Positions 1-5,374 of a stretch of 8,976 nt of DNA are shown piece after piece. Position 1 is the stretch's first letter. Each line of letters begins with the position of its first letter. The stretch is from an uncultured Lachnospiraceae bacterium. GTDB taxonomy: Bacteria > Bacillota > Clostridia > Lachnospirales > Lachnospiraceae. The notes below the pieces were generated by a model, which was not told the origin of the DNA, made no database searches, and saw nothing but the letters and a program-made list of their open reading frames with translations. The stretch covers positions 1 to 8,976 of the forward strand of contig CAJTXA010000048.1 in the NCBI GenBank assembly GCA_910579865.1. Direction: 5' to 3'. A program made the position numbers and the translations under genes.

Positions 1-18
1 TGTATATGTCTACTATAA

Positions 19-435
19 TCATATCCGCCCGCATTCATCCAATGGATATATGACACCATTTGAAAAGAGAATGCAGGCATGATCTTGTCGAAACTTTTCC
101 TTGTAAGTGTTACAAAAAAGCTTGACCAGCTCAGTCAGCAGTGCTTTCTTAAGCAGCGGGTTCCTGCCAGGGGAGATGCCGTCAGAGTCCCTGAAGTAGA
201 AACGGTAGGAGAGTCCGGTGCGGATTTTATGGTCTTTGCCTATCACAAGGCAGTGTTCATTCCCTTCCGCATCAGAAAGGCAGATGTATTGGGTGCTGCC
301 AAGCAGATTCATGCGGACATCCGTGCAGATGCCCTCCAGTACCGTGTAGGCTTTTTTCTCTACCTGAAGGAAGAGCAGGATACCCTTCCCACAGGAGAAC
401 AGGAAAAGCAGGATGCTCAGGGTAAAAAAGGGCAT
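19..435 (-). CDS. Membrane-anchored hypothetical protein, probably 5'-truncated
   Basis: I do not recognise this family. The 138-residue product starts with one hydrophobic segment (about residues 2-24) followed by a soluble, mixed-charge domain with regular strand-like stretches, which suggests a protein anchored by its N-terminus with the rest on one face of the membrane. The ATG lies only three bases from the left end of an IS4-like element beginning at 438, and no convincing ribosome binding site precedes it, so the native start and promoter were probably removed or displaced by the insertion. In-frame reading into the element meets a stop within about 20 bases. The stretch is visibly richer in G and C than the rest of the window, which fits older or differently acquired DNA. 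The overlapping plus-strand frame (79-498) runs into the IS end and lacks protein character. Function unknown; the reading frame itself is likely real, but an intact gene is doubtful. Confidence 0.5.
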   Translation of the reverse strand: MPFFTLSILLFLFSCGKGILLFLQVEKKAYTVLEGICTDVRMNLLGSTQYICLSDAEGNEHCLVIGKDHKIRTGLSYRFYFRDSDGISPGRNPLLKKALLTELVKLFCNTYKEKFRQDHACILFSNGVIYPLDECGRI

Positions 436-437
436 AT

Positions 438-750
438 CCCCATAAGTGCGAACTTAATGAAAACTATACAAAAGGTGAATATTTTAGAAGATTCATAAAA
501 TAAAAAATTCATGACAGACGCTCTTTCGTGCAAAATAATCTACCAAAAGAGGAATGTCATGAATTTACAAAATAATTTTAACAAATTAAACAGCAAGATA
601 CAAGAAGTTTTTGAAAACTGGGACAATAAAATCCTTCCACACCTGCCGCAGCAAATGGATGAAATGGCGAAACGTACTGGTATCCTGCACGGAAAACGTG
701 ACGTATATTCTTCCATTGACCTGCTAAGGGTGCTGTTTCTCTACGCCTGC
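438..750 (+). mobile_element. IS4-like element remnant (left end, truncated)
   Basis: The sequence from CCCCATAAGTGCGAAC at 438 onward recurs at 8897 to the window end in the same orientation. Over about 80 bases there are only three substitutions and one single-base gap, while the bases outside the 5' boundary differ. This fixes the left border of an insertion sequence. It carries the beginning of a transposase gene at 559. Resemblance to the transposase reading is lost near 750, where a T-rich tract begins, so the rest of the element, including its right end, is missing. The right border is approximate. Confidence 0.7.
559..750 (+). pseudogene. IS4-family transposase, N-terminal fragment
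   Basis: The reading starts at ATG 559 behind AAGAGGAA and gives about 64 residues that resemble, from memory, the N-terminus of IS4-type DDE transposases (NWDNKILPHLPQQMDEMAKR, then a YSSIDLLRVLFLYAC helix). The DDE catalytic region that should follow is absent. Near 750 the frame turns into a low-complexity T-rich reading that stays open until 840, running into the 3' end of the convergent gene at 807-1124. A full transposase of this family is several hundred residues, so this is a dead fragment. The frame is also open upstream to 511, but 559 is the start supported by the ribosome binding site. The family assignment is from pattern memory rather than a search. Confidence 0.6.
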
Positions 751-806
751 TTTCTTTTTTTGTGTTTTCTAACAAAAAAGTTTTTCATAATACTGTGTTT
801 TCAAAT

Positions 807-1124
807 CTATGACAAATTTATCTTTTCCTTTTCAATTTGAAGCAGATTAGCTAAACTTGTGTCGTTATATTTCTTGCAAAGAACAATTTCGGCTTCAATT
901 ACTTCAAGCAGTTCAGATTTGCTAATAAAGTCAATAAATCGATCTCCCTGTTGAAGTCCCTCAATGAAATAAATTTCATAGCAGTATTGACCATCTTTTA
1001 GTTTATACCATATCTGTGTTTCAAGCGGGCCAAAGCATAAATGTTTAACAATAGCCTGTTTCCCACTAACATTATATTCTACATCTGGTGCATCATGTAA
1101 CCATGTTCCAACCATAAAACTCAT
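807..1124 (-). CDS. Hypothetical 105-residue cytosolic protein
   Basis: The product is not recognised. The start at 1124 is chosen because GGGAG lies seven bases upstream; the same frame is open to 1184 but without a better site. The protein begins MSFMVGTWLHDAPDVEY, has no signal peptide or membrane segment, is rich in aromatic and acidic residues in its first half (IWYKLKDGQYCYEIYFIEG), and ends in a probable helix with many Glu and Lys. Small acidic alpha/beta proteins standing alone like this are sometimes immunity proteins, but nothing here proves that. It has its own promoter (1155-1184) and is transcribed toward the truncated IS4-like fragment, so its 3' side was probably rearranged. 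It appears intact as a reading frame. Confidence 0.6.
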   Translation of the reverse strand: MSFMVGTWLHDAPDVEYNVSGKQAIVKHLCFGPLETQIWYKLKDGQYCYEIYFIEGLQQGDRFIDFISKSELLEVIEAEIVLCKKYNDTSLANLLQIEKEKINLS

Positions 1125-1154
1125 TATATTTGCTCCCATCAAAGTTTTTTTAAT

Positions 1155-1184
1155 ATTATAATAAATCGGTGCTGAATTTTTCAA
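1155..1184 (-). promoter_or_regulatory. Promoter of the 807-1124 gene
   Basis: On the minus strand TTGAAA (1184-1179) and TATAAT (1160-1155) are separated by 18 bases, giving a near-consensus sigma-A promoter. Its -10 box lies about 30 bases before the chosen start codon at 1124. Confidence 0.55.
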
Positions 1185-1262
1185 AAATTTATTTCGAAGT
1201 ATAGTTGTAGCTTGTAGGATTAAAATACATGTGTTACAACTGAATAATTAAAAAGTGAGGAT

Positions 1263-1319
1263 GTGCTCTCTTTGTGCTATATTTGAATCGTCACAAAACA
1301 AAGACGCACAAAGGAGTAC
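1263..1319 (+). promoter_or_regulatory. Hairpin sequestering the transposase ribosome binding site
   Basis: Bases 1263-1277 (GTGCTCTCTTTGTGC) pair with 1306-1319 (GCACAAAGGAGTAC) over 14 base pairs, with one bulged T and one G-T pair. The right arm contains the AAAGGAG ribosome binding site of the transposase start at 1326. Transcripts entering from outside would carry both arms and hide this site. Such protection is known from IS10 and IS50; here it is inferred from base pairing only. Confidence 0.5.
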
Positions 1320-1325
1320 TCTTAC

Positions 1326-1484
1326 ATGGCAAGTATAACACAAGAAATGTGGTATCGTCTATCATTAATTAAATATACTGAAAAATACGATGTGACAAAG
1401 GCTGCTATAAAAAACCAACCACTATTGTTTAAACTAACATGCGTTATAAGAAATCAGGCTCACCACAGACATATGCAGACATAA
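1326..1484 (+). pseudogene. HTH/DDE transposase, N-terminal fragment
   Basis: Starting at ATG 1326, with AAAGGAG about ten bases upstream, the frame reads MASITQEMWYRLSLIKYTEK followed by YDVTKAAIK. From memory this matches the first helix-turn-helix segment of IS481/IS3-like integrase-type transposases that begin MASITQEM and recognise element ends. Around codon 29 (near 1412) the family pattern stops and the frame continues with unrelated sequence to a TAA at 1484. Everything encoding the rest of the DNA-binding region and the DDE catalytic core is missing. The left end of the element lies somewhere before 1263 and cannot be placed exactly. It is a non-functional relic; the family name is moderately secure. 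Confidence 0.5.
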
Positions 1485-1794
1485 CCAAAATGTAGGCTTC
1501 GTTGTTTTTGGGTTAATTCATGCAACATGGTTATTCTCGTTCTATTTTAGGATTATATCATGTTTTTCATAATTTTCATAAGCAGGGGATAATGACATGA
1601 AGCCTGCAAATTCCAAGTCTGTTTTATGAAGCATGACATTTGCCCTTTTGCATCATTCGAACCTTTTATTCTTTTGACAACTTCGCAAAATAGTTGAAAA
1701 CATATAATTAAAGGGATTGCAACAACTTTCTCATGTGGCTGCTTGGATAGAAGACATCAAATGGGGTACTGAAAAATTATCTGTGGTCAATTTC
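1485..1794. other. Decayed intergenic stretch, no intact gene
   Basis: No complete reading frame with a ribosome binding site is found here. On the minus strand, 1634-1542 reads 30 codons with protein-like composition (DLEFAGFMSLSPAYENYEKH) to a TAG. The same frame upstream meets a stop about eight codons earlier, and before that resumes open for a short distance. This looks like the 3' remnant of a broken gene that I cannot name. A plus-strand frame at about 1712-1809 is also briefly open (LSHVAAWIEDIKWG) without a start. The stretch is probably debris left by successive insertions. Confidence 0.35.
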
Positions 1795-1823
1795 TTGACA
1801 TATAAATAGAATTATGATAAGGT
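1795..1823 (+). promoter_or_regulatory. Probable promoter of the leader/acetyltransferase operon
   Basis: A perfect TTGACA stands at 1795-1800. At the usual 17-base distance the -10 is a weak TAAGGT (1818-1823); a better TATGAT (1813-1818) is only 12 bases away, too close for the same -35. Either way a transcript would begin near 1825-1830, just before the leader ORF at 1843. The exact -10 is uncertain. Confidence 0.45.
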
Positions 1824-1842
1824 TAAAAAAATTTAGGAGGAC

Positions 1843-1905
1843 ATGAAAATGAAGAACTTACATTTTACAATGGATCATATATACATGTATTACAGACATA
1901 CTTAA
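1843..1905 (+). CDS. Putative 20-residue leader peptide
   Basis: A 20-codon ORF begins at ATG 1843 with a near-ideal ribosome binding site (AGGAGG at 1835-1840) very close to the start; an in-frame second ATG two codons later (1849) has more usual spacing. The peptide is rich in Met, His and Tyr and contains a late IYMYYRHT stretch. It has no run of one amino acid, so an amino-acid starvation attenuator is not suggested. The stop codon ends at 1905, and the first hairpin segment (1906-1916) follows at once, so a ribosome finishing the peptide would cover it. Its position before a chain of alternative hairpins and a terminator makes a regulatory leader the best reading. It could instead be the first codons of a deleted gene, but the fit with the hairpins argues against that. 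Confidence 0.55.
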   Translation: MKMKNLHFTMDHIYMYYRHT

Positions 1906-2065
1906 ATGTAATTGTGACTTGATTGGATGCACAGTTACATAGGTAGGTCTGATATGTCTGTGCATATAAATCAGTAGATGTAAGTTATAATTTTTATAGA
2001 ATATTTATAATAGCTGATAGTTTTAGAAATGCACAGGACATATTGTATGTTTTGTGCATTTTTTT
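1906..2065 (+). promoter_or_regulatory. Multi-hairpin transcription attenuator
   Basis: Five segments can pair in alternatives. A (1906-1916, ATGTAATTGTG) pairs with B (1930-1940, CACAGTTACAT), 11 bp with one G-T. B (1927-1941) pairs with C (1953-1965, TATGTCTGTGCAT), 13 bp with a two-base bulge. C pairs with D (2029-2042), 13 bp with one bulged G. D (2027-2042) pairs with E (2046-2061) as the terminator. B and D are near copies of each other, as are C and E. If the leader is translated to its stop, A is covered, B:C forms and D:E terminates. If the ribosome stalls early, A:B frees C to pair with D and transcription reads on. Pairing was checked by hand; the regulatory logic is inference. Confidence 0.65.
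2027..2065 (+). terminator. Intrinsic terminator inside the attenuator
   Basis: AAATGCACAGGACATA (2027-2042) pairs with TATGTTTTGTGCATTT (2046-2061) over 16 base pairs with two G-T pairs and a three-base loop, followed by T residues to 2065. It lies only six bases before the ribosome binding site of the acetyltransferase, so it would stop transcription unless segment C captures its left arm. Confidence 0.75.
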
Positions 2066-2084
2066 GTTTAGGAAGGAGTTTTTT

Positions 2085-2609
2085 ATGAAATTATTAAATG
2101 GAAGCAAGGTCATTGCTAAGCCTTATCAGGAAGAAGATACAGAAGAAATTGTCAATTTGATTATTAGAAATTTTAAAGAGGTCAATGTAAAAGATTATGG
2201 GGAGGAAGCTATAGCTGCGATCTCTGTCACACACGATGTAAATTGGTTTAAGGGTGTGGCAGAATATGCAAATGTGTATGTATTTTGGAATGAAGATAAA
2301 ATTGTAGATGTTGGTTCTATATCAAGTTTTTGGGGAAGTTCTACAGAAAGCATATTACTCACTATTTTTGTATTACCAGAATTTCATGGTCAGGGGATTG
2401 GCAGTTATATTATTGATACGCTTGAATCCGATGAATTGTTTTTAAGAGCAGAAAGAATAGAAATTCCTGCATCTATTACAGCAGTAGAATTTTATCGAAA
2501 AAAAGGGTATGAATATAAGAATGGGGTAAAAAAGTTGGATGATGAGTGTCATTATCGGCTAGAAAAATTCAGAATAAATGAAAAAAGAAGGGACAGTGAT
2601 AATAATTAG
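2085..2609 (+). CDS. GNAT-family N-acetyltransferase
   Basis: This 174-residue protein has the acetyl-CoA-binding core of the GNAT family. Motif A is TIFVLPEFHGQGIGSYIIDT (residues 93-112), where H-G-Q-G-I-G (101-106) forms the pyrophosphate loop. The second motif is the helix around TAVEFYRKKGYEY (132-144), with Tyr137 in the place of the usual general acid. The N-terminal part (IAKPYQEEDTEEIVNLI) is the typical first strand and helix. The start at 2085 is set by GGAAGGAG at 2071-2078; the open frame extends back to 2043 but would begin inside the terminator. The acceptor substrate cannot be read from the sequence; small-molecule amines, including aminoglycoside- or streptothricin-like drugs, or a peptide N-terminus are possible. 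The upstream attenuator favours an inducible protective role. The next gene follows 98 bases later on the same strand. Confidence 0.85.
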   Translation: MKLLNGSKVIAKPYQEEDTEEIVNLIIRNFKEVNVKDYGEEAIAAISVTHDVNWFKGVAEYANVYVFWNEDKIVDVGSISSFWGSSTESILLTIFVLPEFHGQGIGSYIIDTLESDELFLRAERIEIPASITAVEFYRKKGYEYKNGVKKLDDECHYRLEKFRINEKRRDSDNN

Positions 2610-2707
2610 AACAGTAAGTATAGAAGAAAACTTATGGGTGTTATTATGAGTGGCTATGCGTGAACTCAAAAGGATCGATTTAATTTAATAGAAAGGATAG
2701 ACAGAAT

Positions 2708-3553
2708 ATGAATATAATAATACTTGGCTCTGGTGGTTGCGTCAGTACACCAAGAGCATGTTGTAGTTGCCGTATATGTATGGAAGCACGACAGAAAGGA
2801 TTTCCTTATGCAAGAACAGGATGCAGTTTGTTTATTGAAGATGTGAATCTATTAATTGATACACCAGAAGACATCAATGCTTCATTGAATAATTCTGGCG
2901 TACAGAAAGTGGAACATATTTTATATAGTCATTGTGATCCTGATCATACAATGGGAATACGTGTGATTGAACAATTGAAAATGGATTGGCTCGCTGATTC
3001 ACTGGGAAAGAAGCCAGATAATCCAATAGAAGTTGCTTCTTTACCTGTTATTCTTGAAGACATTAAAAAACAAGGTACAAGGTATGGATCAATCATTAAA
3101 TATTATGAAATAAGAGGACTTATATGTACAAAAGAAATTCATACTTTCAAAAAAGATAATATTTTGATCGAGTTAGTTCCAGTAGATGAACAAGAACATG
3201 TAGCAATATTTATTATTTCCTCTAACAATAAAAAAGTAATTTATGCTCCATGTGATGTAAAGCCATTTCCAAAGTCAGAGAAATTTCAAGGTGCAGATGT
3301 CTTAATTATTGGCAATACAATTGTTGGGGACATATTAAAAGATGATTTTGTATTAAGTGAAGATAATCCGATGAGAAAAGAACTATTTACTCTAGATGAA
3401 ATTAATACGATACAAAAACAGTATGCAATCAAAGAAGTTATTATTACACATTTAGAGGAAGATTGGGGAAAATCATATGATGAGTATAAAAAATTGGAGG
3501 AAGAATTGGACGGAATACATTTTGCGTATGATGGATTACAAATACAGTTATAA
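2708..3553 (+). CDS. MBL-fold hydrolase, PhnP/PqqB-like, altered metal motif
   Basis: The 281-residue protein opens with the strand-loop LGSGGCVSTPRACCSCRIC. The cysteines C19, C21 and C24 recall the structural zinc site of PhnP-type metallo-beta-lactamase-fold phosphodiesterases, which are cytosolic. The catalytic motif reads SHCDPDHTMG (74-83): H75, D77, D79 and H80, so the second histidine of the classical HxHxDH is an aspartate. Later candidate ligands are H164, D183 (in YAPCDVKPF) and H248 (in VIITHLEEDWG). PhnP hydrolyses a cyclic ribose phosphate in phosphonate breakdown, but no phn gene is nearby, so the substrate is unknown. ATG 2708 is preceded by GAAAGGA. No terminator separates it from the acetyltransferase upstream, and a hairpin follows it, so the two are probably co-transcribed under the attenuator. 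Confidence 0.8.
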   Translation: MNIIILGSGGCVSTPRACCSCRICMEARQKGFPYARTGCSLFIEDVNLLIDTPEDINASLNNSGVQKVEHILYSHCDPDHTMGIRVIEQLKMDWLADSLGKKPDNPIEVASLPVILEDIKKQGTRYGSIIKYYEIRGLICTKEIHTFKKDNILIELVPVDEQEHVAIFIISSNNKKVIYAPCDVKPFPKSEKFQGADVLIIGNTIVGDILKDDFVLSEDNPMRKELFTLDEINTIQKQYAIKEVIITHLEEDWGKSYDEYKKLEEELDGIHFAYDGLQIQL

Positions 3554-3557
3554 GCAG

Positions 3558-3585
3558 AGTAAGGGTTGATTTTCCAACCCTTACT
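3558..3585 (+). terminator. Hairpin after the MBL-fold gene, probable terminator
   Basis: AGTAAGGGTTG (3558-3568) and CAACCCTTACT (3575-3585) form an 11-bp perfect stem with a six-base loop, starting four bases after the stop codon. Only a poor T-tract follows, so termination may be leaky or the structure may serve mainly as a 3'-end stabiliser. Confidence 0.6.
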
Positions 3586-3829
3586 TACAGTCTATTTATA
3601 AAAAGCAACTTGTGTATATATTAATACCATTGTGGTGAATATGATATGTTACCCTACTGAACTGAAGTAAAAGCAAGATAAAAACTCTGAGAATTATAAG
3701 AAAATATTTCGCCTTGATAATGTAAGGAATATATTTTTGGATTTAGTAAATTGGTTGCTTTAAATATGTTATGTATGCTATTCGAAAGTATCATGAGGTT
3801 TCGTTTTTAGCTGGATAAACAGTCCCTTT
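3586..3829. other. Intergenic stretch between convergent operons
   Basis: AT-rich DNA between the 3' ends of two convergent transcription units. A 30-codon plus-strand frame ending at a TAA near 3762 (NYKKIFRLDNVRNIFLDLVN) has protein-like composition but no start codon or ribosome binding site, and may be a gene remnant. I see no terminator for the minus-strand unit. Confidence 0.3.
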
Positions 3830-4069
3830 TTATATATTGGATTTTTGATGCTTTTTATTGAAAAACCAAGCTAAGATCATACAGATGAAGATTCCTATTG
3901 TATAAGGAATAATGAATAGGAACGAGACCCAAGCAGGGGCACTAGTTAGCAGATATTGTTCTGACCATTTCATATTACAATAATTGTAAGCGACTGTAGC
4001 ACACATGACATTTGAAAGCAAAATTGCAAGTACAACAAAAAGACAAGTTAAGTACTTATATTTTTTCAT
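3830..4069 (-). CDS. Small two-helix membrane protein
   Basis: The 79-residue product has two strongly hydrophobic segments, about residues 6-27 (LTCLFVVLAILLSNVMCATV) and 45-70 (APAWVSFLFIIPYTIGIFIC), with a short basic N-terminus and a Lys/His-rich C-terminus, so it is an integral membrane protein with both ends probably in the cytoplasm. ATG 4069 is preceded by a full AGGAGG. It begins only 18 bases after the stop of the XRE regulator gene (4088-4543) and is surely in the same operon. No family is recognised. Small membrane proteins paired with a membrane-tailed XRE regulator could be involved in immunity or in sensing membrane stress, but this rests on context alone. Confidence 0.65.
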   Translation of the reverse strand: MKKYKYLTCLFVVLAILLSNVMCATVAYNYCNMKWSEQYLLTSAPAWVSFLFIIPYTIGIFICMILAWFFNKKHQKSNI

Positions 4070-4087
4070 TGTAAAAACCTCCTGAAT

Positions 4088-4543
4088 TTATTTCTTTTTA
4101 AGAATCAGAATAATTCCCAATATCATTAGCAGTATAAATAAAGTAATGAGTATTCCAGTTCCATTTAAAGTAATCATCGACGATTCATTGATTTGGCTGA
4201 CAGACGATGGGTGTATAATTGTTAATATACCAAACATAATAAGACAAATAGCACTTATGAAACAAAGATAAATGCCAATTTTACTTTCACCTGTTTTATG
4301 GGGAGCAGAATCTTTGTTTTCTTTCGTTATATCGTTGGAAGCACATATAGCCTGATTTCCAGTAAGCTCATCTATTGTAATATGAAAGTATTCACTCAAA
4401 GCCTTAAGTTTGTCCAATTCTGGAGTTGATAGCCCTCCCTCCCATTTTGAGATAGCTTGTCTTGAAACACCGATTTTCTCTGCGAGCTGTTCTTGGGATA
4501 GCCCGTTTTTTCGCCTGAGTATATATATTTTTTCAGACAACAT
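4088..4543 (-). CDS. XRE-family regulator with C-terminal membrane helices
   Basis: The 151-residue protein starts with a classic Cro/C1-type helix-turn-helix (about residues 3-58); the SQEQLAEKIGVSRQAISKWE stretch contains the two DNA-binding helices. A polar linker (about 60-86) leads to two membrane segments, about 88-109 (IGIYLCFISAICLIMFGILT) and 130-148 (ending in LKKK). This makes it a DNA-binding protein tethered to the membrane, which could pass a membrane signal straight to DNA. The ATG at 4543 is chosen over the adjacent upstream TTG because AGGAGG lies eight bases before it. A promoter and two palindromes lie directly upstream, and autoregulation is likely. The gene is followed at 18 bases by the small membrane protein gene, a probable functional partner. 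Target genes are unknown. Confidence 0.85.
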   Translation of the reverse strand: MLSEKIYILRRKNGLSQEQLAEKIGVSRQAISKWEGGLSTPELDKLKALSEYFHITIDELTGNQAICASNDITKENKDSAPHKTGESKIGIYLCFISAICLIMFGILTIIHPSSVSQINESSMITLNGTGILITLFILLMILGIILILKKK

Positions 4544-4564
4544 CAACTTTACCTCCTTGTCAAA

Positions 4565-4602
4565 ACTATATCATAATTTTCCGTGACACTCTATCAACTA
4601 CC
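4565..4602 (-). promoter_or_regulatory. Promoter of the XRE regulator operon
   Basis: On the minus strand TTGATA is followed after 16 bases by TATGAT, a good sigma-A promoter about 30-60 bases before the start codon at 4543. Exact ends are approximate. Confidence 0.5.
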
Positions 4603-4614
4603 CTTGAAATTTCC

Positions 4615-4647
4615 GCAACCAGCGGTTGCATTATAATAATTATTATA
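4615..4647. repeat. Two adjacent palindromes upstream of the XRE operon
   Basis: GCAACC-AGC-GGTTGC (4615-4629) is a perfect inverted repeat with six-base arms. It is followed two bases later by the perfect 16-base palindrome TATAATAATTATTATA (4632-4647). Lying just upstream of the XRE promoter, they are candidate operator sites. The first could also form a small RNA hairpin. Confidence 0.45.
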
Positions 4648-4780
4648 CGTTATGCTCATGCTTATTACAAAGGTTGATGAAATTGTTAAAGCTATAAGTG
4701 GGCAGCATAATTATCCTGTATTATTTAAAAGAACATTTAATTAGTGATTTTCATACAGTTATCTAACAGAAAATGATTTA
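4648..4780. other. Intergenic, possible short gene remnant
   Basis: A plus-strand frame of 30 codons (4652-4744) reads MLMLITKVDEIVKAISGQHN and ends at TAG. It has protein-like composition but no ribosome binding site, and is best seen as a fragment of an unidentified gene. An AGAAAAT/ATTTTCT hairpin (4768-4789) overlaps the stop of the metalloprotease gene but lacks a T-tract on the minus strand. Confidence 0.25.
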
Positions 4781-5308
4781 TTATTTTCTCATCTCTGTAA
4801 TAAAATTTTTGACAATACCTTTTTTAATGATTATAACTATACTAACTGTGAGAATAAGCATAGCAGCTATACTCACAATCAAAGGGTGATATTTCTGAGT
4901 AAAATTATGCAAAAACATTGTAACATCATCATGAGCAGGTGCACAGTTTCGTATATAGATGAACGGTATAACTACCCATGCAAGTATAGAACAAATTGAA
5001 GGAAGTGAAATAACATATGAAAAAATATGATAAAATGAGTTGTTATTTTCTTTCTTGTAAAACAACATATATACTAATGACACAATTACAGGAAATAACA
5101 TTCCATTTGCATGACACCATAACTCTAATAAATTGTTATAATTTCCTCCGACTGTGGTAACATGAGTAGTAAATATACTAAAGTCAATAATTTTTGCACC
5201 TGCATATAGCATTATAATCAAATGTCCCAGTTCATGCAAAAGAACATACAAGAATAAGCCAATCAATAAAGATATCAAAAGATATAAGACCTTTTTAACT
5301 TTATTCAT
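4781..5308 (-). CDS. Membrane zinc metalloprotease, M50-like (HExxH)
   Basis: The 175-residue protein carries HELGH (residues 25-29) inside its first hydrophobic helix (about 8-35), the hallmark of M50/site-2-type intramembrane metalloproteases, with His25 and His29 as zinc ligands and Glu26 as catalytic base. Further hydrophobic segments lie near 69-84, 92-118 and 143-162. A second conserved-looking patch, NCAPAHDDVTMFL (121-133), may supply the third, acidic ligand. It is shorter than classical S2P proteins and has no PDZ domain, so it belongs to the small stand-alone type whose substrates are mostly unknown. ATG 5308 has GAGGAGG eight bases upstream; the open frame extends to 5374 but crosses the promoter. 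Its own promoter, nested in an inverted repeat, suggests regulated single-gene expression. The membrane-tethered XRE protein encoded downstream is a conceivable substrate, which is speculation. Confidence 0.75.
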   Translation of the reverse strand: MNKVKKVLYLLISLLIGLFLYVLLHELGHLIIMLYAGAKIIDFSIFTTHVTTVGGNYNNLLELWCHANGMLFPVIVSLVYMLFYKKENNNSFYHIFSYVISLPSICSILAWVVIPFIYIRNCAPAHDDVTMFLHNFTQKYHPLIVSIAAMLILTVSIVIIIKKGIVKNFITEMRK

Positions 5309-5334
5309 TATATTTTCCTCCTCTTTGTTTTTGT

Positions 5335-5374
5335 TTGATATTCTAATTGTATCGCTGCCAATGTGAAATATCAA
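5335..5374 (-). promoter_or_regulatory. Metalloprotease promoter framed by an inverted repeat
   Basis: On the minus strand TTGATA (5374-5369) and TACAAT (5351-5346) are 17 bases apart, a strong sigma-A promoter. The same region is bracketed by a perfect inverted repeat, TTGATATT (5335-5342) and AATATCAA (5367-5374), with 24 bases between the arms. One arm overlaps the -35 box and the other lies just downstream of the -10 box, near the transcription start, a typical placement for a repressor operator. Confidence 0.55.

Noticed and set aside
79..498. Plus-strand open frame of 139 codons
   Set aside because: It lies opposite the minus-strand gene and runs across the IS boundary at 438 into the element end; no ribosome binding site and poor protein character.
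578..775. Minus-strand frame of 65 codons
   Set aside because: Shadow of the IS4-like transposase fragment on the opposite strand.
1795..1818. TTGACA with TATGAT as one promoter
   Set aside because: The spacing is 12 bases, too short for sigma-A; TAAGGT at 17 bases is possible but weak, so only a general promoter call was made.
2043..2084. Upstream extension of the first GNAT gene from a TTG
   Set aside because: The extension would start in the terminator loop; GGAAGGAG clearly points to ATG 2085.
5309..5374. N-terminal extension of the metalloprotease
   Set aside because: These codons cover the promoter and inverted repeat; the ribosome binding site supports 5308.
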